From Trichoplax adhaerens (Eukaryota; Placozoa; Uniplacotomia; Trichoplacea; Trichoplacidae): a stretch of DNA of 64,000 nt. The translations under genes were made by a program, and so were the position numbers. This document shows, one piece after another, positions 44,156-56,400 of this stretch. The DNA is taken from contig NW_002060972.1 of the NCBI RefSeq assembly GCF_000150275.1, positions 128,857 to 192,856 of the forward strand, written 5' to 3'. A model generated the notes under the pieces. That model searched no databases, was not told where the DNA came from, and saw nothing but the letters and a program-made list of their open reading frames with translations. Within the stretch, counting starts at the first letter, position 1, and each line of letters starts with the position of its first letter.

Positions 44156-47100
44156 ACGCTTGCAAGAATCATCGAGTTGTGAGCAGTATGGAATCTTATA
44201 TTCCTTCACCGCGATGCAATAGGGGGTCAGAAAAGGATTGGTACCGGTTTGTAGTTCAGAATACAAGCTCCATGATTGCAACATGTTCTGATTTCAGAAG
44301 AAGGTATAAACGTTTCTTATTAGCTCCAACAATTGCGATGAAAGGCCACCTTCCAAAGGGTATGATATCAGCTCAAATGCCAGTATACAACCTTTCTACA
44401 CAATGCGACCTATAAGAAAACTAGTAATCCAATGTGTATTGTAGTTCATTAAATTTATCATTGATTATTTCGCCTATTAGATCGTTTACGTAGTACTGTA
44501 TATTAAACTTATCAATTTGATCCAATGTACGCTACTGGTATCATCTGGCAGACTTTGCTGATAGAGTAGGAAAAAAATTGATTAGATGTACAATAAATTA
44601 TTTTAAGAAGGATTTTTTAGCCATTGGATCATTTATAGAATATTTAAAATTACTAACTACTAGCATTGGCATGTTACCACCAGTACTTCACAACACAAAA
44701 GATTAATCAAAATTGTAGCTAGAATTTTTAGGATTGATTGCTTTCCCTTTAGATTGTTTATAAAGTTCTTTAAAGTTATTCAAAATTAGCCACCTAGTAT
44801 ACACTGATTTATACGTTATTATTACTAATGAAAGTAAAAATCAGATTTAAAAACTAGAAATTAGTATCATTACAGATGGTCATACTATCAGATCTTTACT
44901 TCAATGTTTTTGAATGATTGCCTATGCTTCATAATAGTTAACTTTTTCTCTCTCTCTATTGCACGACGTAATTCCACCCTAAAAATTCTCGATATTACTA
45001 GCATCGGACGGTATTGTCAACAGAACCACTTGTTCAGGCCAATTTGACTGTCTATGCTATGAGACTACAAATATACAAGTTAAGCGTTGTAACAACTTCT
45101 TTGTTTATCGTCTACCTACTTCTTCTTCTAAACCTTGTGGTATCGGGGCCTATTTACTGAAGCAAGCAGGTATCGCTATGACTTGTATATAGATTGATAA
45201 ACCAAATTTAAGAACGACGATTAATACATTTGTATTAGGATCTAATTATTAAATTATTTTAATCATGCTAAACCATTAGTTAATTAAATTTTTCCAATTT
45301 AAAATCGTACAGTACTTAAAATTTGAACGTCAAATGATCTGTTTTCTTTAATAAAATGCTAACAATCAATCCATAGACAAATGTTCATCCAATCCTTGCC
45401 GAAATGGCAAATGTATTTCTGGTCCCACTGGATACGCCTGTCAATGTAAAGCAGGATACTATGGAAGAAATTGTGAATCAAGTAAATAATCTAGCATCTT
45501 ATCGCTAATCGATTCATAAGCATCTCTCCTTCACTGTTAACAAGGATCGCTATAAGAATCGGTACTTGTGATACTCATGGTTCTTAAACTTTAGTTCAAT
45601 ATGCAACTGCACTACCTATTCTGCAGTATTACGCTTAAACTTAAGTGATTGCATTGATAGAATACAGTTGGCAAGGAACAAGAAAATTTCAATTTAAATA
45701 GTACTATTACCTGCCGCTTAAATTTCAATAAGATACAACTCTCGTATTATAATGCGCGCACATTGTATGTACGCGTAAAATAAGAATATTTCTACATAGA
45801 ATTTTTAATTAAAATAAGTTCTGAACATTACTTCTAAATCGGTAACTGATACAATTTACAATTTTGTAATCAAAGTTCGATGTACCGATTTCGCTATAAA
45901 TTAGAACATTTTCTACTTTAAGATCACGACAGCGTGAATCTAGCATAAACAATATTTTACGTCTTATGATTACTGAATTCATTTCTCTTTTTCCAGCTAA
46001 ATGTCCTCGTAACTTTTGTTTCAATGGTGGCAAGTGTGTAACTTCAAGATCTGGCTACCACTGTCGGTGTTCTACAGGATATATAGGAAAAAACTGTGAA
46101 ATCGAGTAAGTACTTACATGATTTTAAAGGATTTAATTTATACTACCTTTACTTTTAAGTTCCTGGCAGCATAACTTCTTGAACTTTTACAGTATCTTCA
46201 TTCTTTTGGTCGTGCAATTTGTATGATACATAACTCAGTCTTATATGATTATTTTATACAATGAAATTCAGTCGTTACTCTTTAACCAATACATGTATTT
46301 TTTCCTCTGATATATATCAAATCTACCTTTACTAATGTATCCGACTCTCTGTCACTCCAGCCTTATTTCATTTTTCCTTTATTAGAGTAAAGCTATTGCA
46401 AATAAGGTAATATGAAATTAAGATAGGATTGGATTAATTATATGAAATTTGTTATGTATATCGTATACGATTATAGTGAATTTATTTATGTGTAGATAAA
46501 TTAATATGTCGATAATCGCTTGCTTAACTACTAGACTTTGTTCGTAGAATGTTAGTAATTAGTAGATAGTTTAGGATTCTCTCGGTTATTGTAATAAAGA
46601 ATTTAAAAGACATCATGCCAATAGGACAATTAGAATAGCTTTTCATTTATGTCAATCACCTTTATCACACTAAGTAAACCTTTTACACTATCATGCAATT
46701 CATCGAGTGAGGCATAGTACATAACAAAATTTTCAATTATTAATTCACTTATCATAAGTTGTTTCCTTTTTCATTATTGTAATTATAGTGTATCAAACTG
46801 GAAATTTTATCTACGGAAATGCCTAGATATAAGAACAAGAACAGCAAGTGTAATTGTTTTATCTAGGATTATAATTACAGTATACCCTATTTATTGTGTT
46901 CTTAATATGTAAATGTTTATCTTATTTTGATGTTTTGATATTTGTTGAGAATGCCGATCGTCTAAGACGCTATGCGACACATAGTGTTACAATACTATTT
47001 AAGTAAGGAAAGCTAATACTTATGTAAATTTACTAAACATTGAATGGATTCTTAATAAAGTTCGTGTTCAATTTTGTCTTGAAGATACTACTTCTATTGC

Positions 47101-48180
47101 TGTTCTTGTTAACCATAGGAAATCGTTAGTATTTAGAATCGCACCGTACCGTGGGTAAATATCGGATAGGACAAAACCTGACCATAGATTCGTAGTGCTA
47201 CGTATCGTTGTCTGTGATAGTTAAATTTTTGCAAGCTACAATTCAGATTTGTAACACGTTGCAATCCTCTGTAGTACTTTATCCTGCATACATGAAATAT
47301 TGAGCTAATTGCAGTCAAATTTCTCTATTAAAGATTTCCTGCTGCCCAGAAGATATAAGCAGCAGTCTTTGGTTTAGTGTCTAAAAATTACATATTGTAT
47401 TCATTAGTGCAATAATTGTTTAGTTTTTTCAGTGATAATAATATTCTAATGACATTTTCATTCTAGTAATTTTATGATTGTTTCAATATTTTTAAAAGTA
47501 TTACTCAACGAATATTTAGCCTAATGTGGCTTAAAACTTTTGATCTACGGAATGAATTATCGGATATCACATGAGACTTGTTTGAGCATGTAGTGAATAT
47601 TTATCCTAGTAGTATTTAAAATAATTCATATACAGATTAAATTATTGCCAGAATTTTACATACATCGACTACTTAGCCTGATATTGTTTAAGATAGTTCA
47701 TTTGTAGCTTGAATTAACAAACATTATCTAAGGCATACAAGTATTTCCTTTGGCATTAAGAGATTTATTTACAGATTAATTTATGAAATCCTGCTGGCAA
47801 AAAAAAGAATTACAATTCATCTGATCGCAATTACGATTATAGGACAGTATATAATTGACAGCTGAAAGAAGATTTAATATTCAAATGATATTATGCGTAA
47901 AATCAATGAAAATCAATCATGTGGCAATTAATAACATTTATCTGATTAGTTTTATAAATTAGATGATTGATCAAATAGTTAAAAAAACGATATCCTAAGA
48001 ATTGACAATATGTGGTCTATGATACAGGCCTAGCATTGATAGAGAATAAAATGAATGATTGCATTAGTTTTCTACACCTGTACCAAAGACACGTAAATAA
48101 GATTTATTCTTACCCTGGTCGACTGTAGCCGTCTATACCAAATAATGCGCGTATGTGGTAAATTAATCGAAAGTCATCGT
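40770..48180. repeat. Diverged direct repeat pair (40770-41560, 47265-48180)
   Basis: Shared blocks include catgaaa...gagttaattg/gagctaattg, gcagtctttg, tctaaaaattgcat, attctaat...ttttcattctagtaat, ttagcctaatgttgcttaa, and agatttattcttaccctgg/tatctgg. The downstream copy contains an internal duplication: the ttagcctaatgt motif occurs at about 47517 and again near 47676. Confidence 0.55.
44156..46109 (+). CDS. D8C-EGF-EGF secreted module cluster (5' part or separate gene)
   Basis: Four phase-1 exons: D8C first half 44156-44359 (ACKNH...WYRF), D8C second half 45002-45169 (DGIVNRTTCS, VYRLP), EGF 45377-45481 (CSSNPCRNGKC...CQCKAGYYGRNC), EGF 45997-about 46105 (FCFNGGKC...CRCSTGYIGKNC). D8C is the eight-cysteine module of uromodulin/GP2-type extracellular proteins. 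The start exon with a signal peptide is not visible; exon 44156 has a good acceptor. The last EGF exon lacks the usual phase-1 donor: its frame reads into TAA at 46107-46109, or could splice at gtaagt (46106) in phase 2. It may therefore be a short separate gene or the front of the gene at 50439. Confidence 0.75.
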
Positions 48181-50028
48181 TAAACCGAACTTATTATTAT
48201 AAACTGACTGCATAAAGATTATATCCTGAGATACTGTGTATTTACGGTAATCCATGCTGCATTGTAGCTATCATGAACACCCCTAGACGGTATGATTCGT
48301 ATGTACCCCTATATAAAATCCAATACGCAAATTACTGGCACATATAGACGTCCTGTATGCGTGATTCAATCATATTTTCCTCGTCAGGCCTCATTAAAGT
48401 ATCTACAGTCGTTATAGAAGAAATAAAAGTTTCCAAAGAGATAATCATTATAACGATAATAGATTAGACGAAATGTTACTGATATTTTTCAGTTACAAAA
48501 GTACATAACTTTACAAAAAAACTACGCTACAGCATACTTTAAAAATTCAAAATAAAAACAAAACATACAACAAATAGCTGTATTAAGTAAGCACTAATTA
48601 CCTCATAGTGTTATAAAAGCTACAATGGATCGATCATATGCTAACTTTATATGCTTTAATTGTATTATTGATAATATACAAAGGATAATGATAACTATTA
48701 GATGCATAATCGATAGGTAAGGAGTATAAATGGAAATAATAGAACTTATTAAAACCGCATGCGGAAGAGATTTTTATACTGAAAATTGTTCTGTTCTCTC
48801 GATTATCCCTATATGAATGAATAGTACGCCTTTCTCGCCTAAAATATTGATCGATAAATTGCTATTAGCTAGAGCTCAAACTTGTTTGCTCAATAATTGT
48901 CTAGTCATTACAAGCAAAGTCGCATCAATTTTCTTTGCAATGCTATAGATCGTATATGTCGAGACTATAACATAATTACAATGTAACATTTACAATCATC
49001 ATCAAGCAATTCTTCAGTAGTACGGTAGCATATAGTGCATTTTGTACCACTTCTTTGTGTAAATAATGTTTTTACTCATTTAAACGATTACTTTGCAATT
49101 AACTATAATAAGTTTCTATGCTAGCATTTATCCAACTATGCAAATACTATGAAAAGTGTCGCTCTATCCAATCAGTATACGTAGTTTACTTCATTTTTAT
49201 CCACACAGTGCATTAGTAAAGCCATAGTACTGCTGCAGATGGAATGAGCCAGGACGAATGCCGAGCAGCTGCGTATTCCAATATTCTTCGAGCAATGCAA
49301 ATAATATGAACGGTGCCGCTCCTTTCAACCAGTATACGCACTTTAAATCATTTTTATTCCTAATACAGTATGCGTTAGTAAAAATTAAGTACTACTATAG
49401 ATAGAATGAGCCAGGATAAATGATAAACATCTATGGCAATATTTTTCCAGCTATGCAAATACCAATGAGCAAGCATTAATGTGCTGAACTTCTGCTGTAG
49501 AATCTCCATAAAATGCTCTGCCAAACGAACTGGCTCAATCAGGATTGAAATGATTATGATTTCTCCTACTGTTACTGCTCACCCTACCTACAACCTTTCC
49601 CAAGTAGAAGCTTTTGTAATACGGTAAATGACTAATACAACATTTACATTTCATCGCGTGCTATGCAATGAGCCAGTAGACACCTGCATAAACGTTAAAC
49701 GTGATTTAAATTTCGTCACAGGAAGTAGACAAGAATTGTTATAGTAAGTTGTTCTCAATCGAGATTTGATCTATAGAATTCTCGCTCCACCTCTTCCATC
49801 AAGGTGGAGTTTTGTAGTAGCAGCAAACAAAGTTATGACTCACCACCTTGCAATCCTTGCCTGTTCTTTCATTCCATGCTATGTTAAAGTTACACGATAT
49901 TCTATTTAGTTTTATAAGGAATGCACCAATCAATCAATATTAAGCCATGCTTTGAAATTCTCTCATGTTCATTAGTCATCCACTGCTACATCAAAGATCA
50001 ACAAAACGTTGTTTATTTCTATACAGAT
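46110..50028. other. Gap between the two EGF clusters
   Basis: No EGF or D8C exon was found in 3.9 kb. It contains copy 2 of the 40770 repeat, the tandem repeat at 49132-49460, and a small hairpin (ctccacct/aggtggag) near 49787-49812. It could be one large intron or intergenic DNA. Confidence 0.4.
49132..49460. repeat. Tandem repeat, period about 158 bp, two-plus copies
   Basis: Units begin atgcaaatactatga (about 49137), atgcaaataatatga (about 49296) and atgcaaataccaatga (about 49455). They share gccgctc..tc.aaccagtatacg and gatagaatgagccagga.gaatg. The third unit is truncated. Confidence 0.75.
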
Positions 50029-50103
50029 CCCTGCCGGATCATATACGGGCATACAAAAAATCTGGAGATGAAAAAATGCTTCCTTAACACCATAATTAAT
50101 TAA
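50029..50103 (+). pseudogene. Possible D8C first-exon relic
   Basis: The acceptor tatacag followed by ATCCCTGC (DPC) is the same start seen in four intact D8C first exons of the downstream gene, in the same phase. The following frame is short and reaches a stop at 50101 without the WYR motif. In the module order a D8C would be expected here, before the EGF run at 50439. Weak evidence. Confidence 0.3.
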
Positions 50104-50438
50104 AGATCAGCTTAAAATAGTGTTCCTACCTCACGTTTATACTATATTGCATTTTGGATATTCTGGACACAAGCAGATGTCTTTATTTGCATTTTTTATG
50201 GCCTACAACGCTACGGTTTAATAAGCACTAAATCATGCTATAAATACTAAATGGAATTAATTTCATACATTCTTGCATAAATAGAAAATTAAATGCTAGT
50301 CTTACAATAGTTAAATTAAACTAGAAATTATAACTGGTCCTTAAACTACTGTATATGAAATAACGACCCATACATTTTACCCTCAAAGTTTGATCTCAGA
50401 GATTTAATCGTGAAATTATTTTTTGCCATGATATCTAG

Positions 50439-53400
50439 ATCGTTGTGATCCCAATCCATGCTTTAATAGTGGAACATGCAATAGACAGAAAGAAGATTAC
50501 TCATGTAATTGCCATACAAATTTCACTGGTAAAAATTGTGAGAAAGGTACGTAGTTCTATTTAAAATGAGTAACAAACAAGAAATATCAATACCTACGAT
50601 ATGGACATTTAATCATTTCAGCCAAGTAATGCTTATTTTTTAATATTTGAACAGATTTCGATCCATGTAGTCGCCTGCCTTGCCTAAATGGAACATGCTT
50701 AAAGAATAATGATAGCTATCAATGCTTATGTCCTCGTGGATATACAGGGCGGAATTGTGAACAAAGTTAGAAAGGAGTAACTTGAATAAAAGGCTACAAA
50801 CTCCCTTAATTTTTGCCCGTATAACTAAGTTATATCAAAATCTTTTGTATATGGATACCAATCGTATTTGTAAAGTTATACACATTTATTAATATTTGAA
50901 CAGATTTCGATTCATGTAGTCGCCAGCCTTGCATAAATGGAATATGCCTAAGGAACAATGATAGCTATCAATGCTTATGCAATCGTGGATACACAGGGCG
51001 GAATTGTGAACGAGGTTAGAGTCGAGTATTATGATGTATGTATTAATCATATACGTAAAAGCTAAATATTCTCGTCGTTTTATCATTTAAATGGAAAACA
51101 GATGCGTTATATTCAGATCCTGCTGAACCTCCATTAAGATTTTTATTGATTTATTAGCTTCGTAAATTCATTTTTGGAATTTAATATATAATTCTAGATA
51201 TTGACGAATGTAAAAACGGAACGAATGCATGCCACGAAATTTGCATCAATACACTTGGGAGCTATAAATGCAGTTGCAGATTAGGCAATATCCTTCTCAA
51301 TGACTATGTATCCTGTCACGGTATTTTAATTAGAAATTGGACTCATTTTAATTTATCAAAAGTTATGCAATGTTTGTTTTTTGAATATCGGTGTGTTATT
51401 ATTTACCGCATAGATCCCTGTTTAAATTATACACAAATTACTGATAAAACAAGATCAATTTATTATATGGATAAAAGTCAAATTCTAAGTGACCAAGCCA
51501 TGATAAATAATACCTGGTATCGATTTAATGGAGGCAATAACAGTCAGATGATGGCAAATCGCCCAGTTTCAATGCTTCAATGTGCAGCTATCTCACCAGG
51601 ATGGTTAGCAACCAATCATCCTCAAAGTATACAAGATATTTCTATTTCATATAAATTAAATTTAGGCACAGAGACTATGTTAATACGCAAAACGATCTAT
51701 TAACTTATCTACTATTATACCTATTTTGATAACCACGAAATTCATTCGATTAATAATATGTTACATAATATTAAAATTGCTAGCTTCGCAAGGCATTACG
51801 ATAGACAGAGTGTGCTTTACATGGGTTGAAAGAAACTGCCGCTGGGCTCGAACTATTCGTATTAGAAATTGTAATCAATATTTTGTTTATCAGTTACCAC
51901 CGCCATTAGCACAATATCAGAGATATTGTACAACTAAACAAGGTGAATGAAAGGTTTTTAGGTTAATTTAACTTATATATAAAAATAAGTCCAGTGAATA
52001 TGAGCATTGATATGAAACATACATGTGTCCACTAATACATAAGTATAAAAGATTATTTGTTTTCAAGCAATGAGACGGACTGAAAATTTACCTTAACGTT
52101 ATTATTTCTTGATAGACTTTTGCGATCCAAACCCTTGCTTCAATGGCACTTGCCTCTCTCAATCTGACGGATTTTATTGCAGCTGCAATTCTGGATTTAC
52201 TGGAAAATTATGCCAGCATGGTAGCATAAATTTTAAGTGTAACGTAGTCAATTAAGCTCAGGATATCAATGTTCTTAATATCACTAATAATCAATAAACC
52301 CATGATATTACCTATCTATATGCATTAATTAAAAAGCTGGCATTGTCATTTTTATATTTCTATCATTTCCTGTTTGGGTAACAAGACGTAAATCAATGTC
52401 TTTCCAATCCTTGCAAATACGGCCGATGTATCGATCTTGATAGCGGCTACCGATGTATATGCCAGCAAGGCTTTACTGGATACGATTGCCAACATGGTAA
52501 GGCTGTTGTTGACTTTAAATTGTTTTCCGTTTATTCTAGCATTACAATTTAATATTTTACTACATGCTGTAAGGCTACTAATTTTTGATAGCGCAATATG
52601 CTTGTAATCTTAATGTAAAATATATCCGATTGGTAACTGTAGACCATTATGATGAGTAATTTATGGTCATATTATGTTTTTAGTGGATAACTGTTGTTTG
52701 ATAATATATATTTTAGATATTAATGAATGCCAAAATGAAACAAATCTGTGTAAAGAAGTTTGTGTCAATACTCTTGGTAGCTATAAGTGCGCTTGTAAAC
52801 TAGGCAACATCCTTCTCAATGATAATATATCCTGTTTTGGTAATGCAAGGGCTGTTCTTTCTAATCTTTCGTAAATGATTGCTTATTGCAAATAAAGAAA
52901 TTCAGTATCACTGATGTAATACTAATTTCCTTTTCATCAATTCAGATCCTTGTTCGAAATATACCCAAATTGATGATGAATCACGAGCAGTTAATTGGAA
53001 TGTCAAAAATCTAACTTCAAATGAGCAATCGTTGATGAATAATACTTGGTATCGATTTAATGGGGGGAAAATTAGTCAAATGATGGTTACATATCCTATT
53101 CCTATGCTCAAATGTGGAGCATTATCGCCGGGATGGCTTACAGGGAACCATTCGGAAGGTTAATAAAATATTTCTACGAAATATTAATATAATCGTACAT
53201 TAGTTTACGATTGATACTATATCGGTCTAACTCTCATGTTTAAGCATCATTTTTTAGCAATTTGATTTGATGTGACAGTATTAAATTTCTTATTAAGCAA
53301 ATGCTCATCTTTACTGCAATATCAAACATTCAATGATCATTTAGTAATTATATTGATCTTTACATCAACGTGAATAGTCTCACAAGGAATAATATCGGGC

Positions 53401-56400
53401 AAAGTTTGCTTTGTTTGGCTGAACAATAATTGCCAATGGACTCGCACCATTCGTATTAGAAATTGTCATCAATTTTTCGTCTATCAATTACCACCACCAC
53501 CTGTTTATAACCAGAGATATTGTACAGCGAAATATGGTAAAGAATCTTTAGGATTATAATTAATTATACCTGCACATGCATATTATCGGAACTTCAGCCA
53601 AAGTAGCATGCTTAATCGTCATTTCATATCATAATCCCTGTAATGCACTTTATAAGTATCATTTGTAAGTAGATGTGATCCCTTAAAAATTACGGGCGTA
53701 AGTATAACTGAAGTCAGTATTAAATTATGATTGTCGTCAGACTTTTGTGATCCAAATCCTTGCATTTATGGAGCTTGTCTTTCTCAAAATGATGGATATT
53801 ACTGCCGATGCAATGCTGGCTTTACTGGAAAATTATGCAATCAGGGTAAGTAAATAACGCTTATTAAAAGAAATACAATCGAACTCGTCGAGGAGACCAG
53901 TATCTTTTAAGCCATCGATATGGCAATAAAAATATATTATAATCTCATGAAAACATCTATTTATCAGCAGTGGATAATTATATTGACAATGTCTTATTTT
54001 TACATTGATAACTTGCAGACGCTAATGAATGCCTCTCGAATCCTTGCATACATGGCAAATGTAAAAATCTTCGTGCCGGCTATCAATGTAACTGCAGTCA
54101 AGGTTTTACTGGAATAAACTGTGAAAATGGTAACGTTATCAGTAATTTAAAAAAATCAAAAATTTGTCGTGTGTATAAGTCGATATACCGCGATGATTCG
54201 TTTTATTTTCAAATTTTAATGCACTTTTAAAAATTTATCACAAATTTTCATGGACAAGGATTTCAATTCGCATTGCAAATTAAATATAGCCTACGTATAA
54301 CAAGCCTATACCTATTCTTACGCTAACGTANNNNNNNNNNNNNNNNNNNNNNNNNNNNNNNNNNNNNNNNNNNNNNNNNNGCATTTTTTAATGGCTGGTC
54401 TCAATCAGTATCTGCGTCTTATTGCGGAATTTATTCTCGGAGTATCTATGTCACTACACGATCTATTTTCTTACAGTACTTTGGTAACATTTAAGTCAAA
54501 GCTCTAATTTTAGTATGTGATTATTGAAACTATTCTTAACTTTGAAGCGGCTTTTACTAACGCATTTGACATACACCGTATATTTCTTAGCTATTTTGCA
54601 AGCATACATTTAGCATAAAATATAAGTAATGTATTGCAAACCTGCAATTTTCTTGCAGATATAAATGAATGTCAGCAAATGAATGGTGGCTGCGCGCATG
54701 ATTGTATCAATACCGTTGGTAGTTATTACTGTCAATGCCGGTATGACTATATTGGTCGAAATGATAGTAGTCGTTGCCTTGGTGAGTATACCATTGATCC
54801 AAGTTTGCAGATACATTTTATATTGCATATACTAACTATGGTAGTTTCAATCTACAAATAGATATACACTATGAGTAGAAGTTACAATACTGTATCAATA
54901 TCAAACTTATATTCTGAAATGATTCATTGGCGGCTGCTAATATTTCTTTGATATTAAGAAAATTTCTCCTTTCGTGCTTTAAATATTTCCTATCAGGCGA
55001 TTTAGTGTTATCAAATACCGCACTCTTACGCATACCTTAGCTTGTGGTCAGATTGATCTAATACTATCCCAGTATTAAATATAATTAATATCAGCCGTGC
55101 CTGTAGTTTTAAGTTTATTGAGATATGCAAATATTGATATATTTCCAATGTCTTAATTTTTTAAGCAATACTGAGTTGAAAATTTTATTTCATCACAAAA
55201 TTACTTAAATTCTTTGATTGAAGATCCATGCACAGCCTACCAGACCATTGCCGATTCTACACGTTTGATAAAAAATCGACATTTAATTCCTTTACGCTGC
55301 GATGGAGATGACATTACACCTAATTGGTATCGTTTAACCGGCAGCAATGGGAGCAATTTTATGCTTTCCGCAAATTGCCCACCGATCGCAAGATGTCAAA
55401 CTGTATCTACGGGTTGGATGAATGGATCACATCCTAAAGGTACTGATGTTGATCATTTGATATGTTATTATAAGCAATGCCTTTTAAAACATACTATACA
55501 ACCATTTTATTGTATCTATTATCAATAAAATGATTCTGGCTAAGAATAAGAAACGCTCATTGTTTCGTATTTATAAATCTGACAGTAATATAACTCATAC
55601 ATAAATTAAAAAGCTTAAATAAAGAAAATAGTAAGACGGCAAGAGGAATATCCGTTTTCAATTTATGATAATAGTAACCTTAATCCCATGCTATTGCTTA
55701 TAAAAACCAAATTCATGCGTTTCGTGAGGCGAATCCTTCTCGATTTCACAGTATTTCACAAATATCAACAATAAACATAATACTTCTACTTATTTACGAT
55801 AGTGCCAGGTTAATTTCGATATCTATAAGTAAATATTGGCTTTCAAATTCATGAAGGCCGAATATATTACTCATAATATTCCAAATTATATTTTTTCTCT
55901 GTGAAAGAGATCATGTTGCATATTTGATGGTTAATTTTGAGTAGTAAATCTATTGCAGGGGGTGTTTCATGCTTTTCAACGCGGCAATAGATTCTTAATT
56001 ATAATTATAACGCAAATAGTCAATCAGTATGGAATAGAGATGTTGCCATGCGACTAATTTAATTCCTAGCGCATACCTTGCATATTTAATTTTTCTTTAT
56101 ATAAATTTTATTATTGTGCTTACTAAAATAATTATTTACATAGTTCAGGATGGCATCGTCAATAGAACAATCTGCTTCAACCACAACAGCCAATGCTGTT
56201 ACAAAACATCTGACATTATGGTAAAAAACTGCAATCAATATCAGGTATATTACCTATCTCCACCGAAAGATTATCCTCTCTGCTCCAGATATTGTGCCAA
56301 TCGTTGGCGTAAGTTTAGTGACATATGTTTGTCAATGATATATATAGCTTAATACAACCGATTAAAATTTGTAGTAGTCATTCCATGTAAAGCAACCCTA

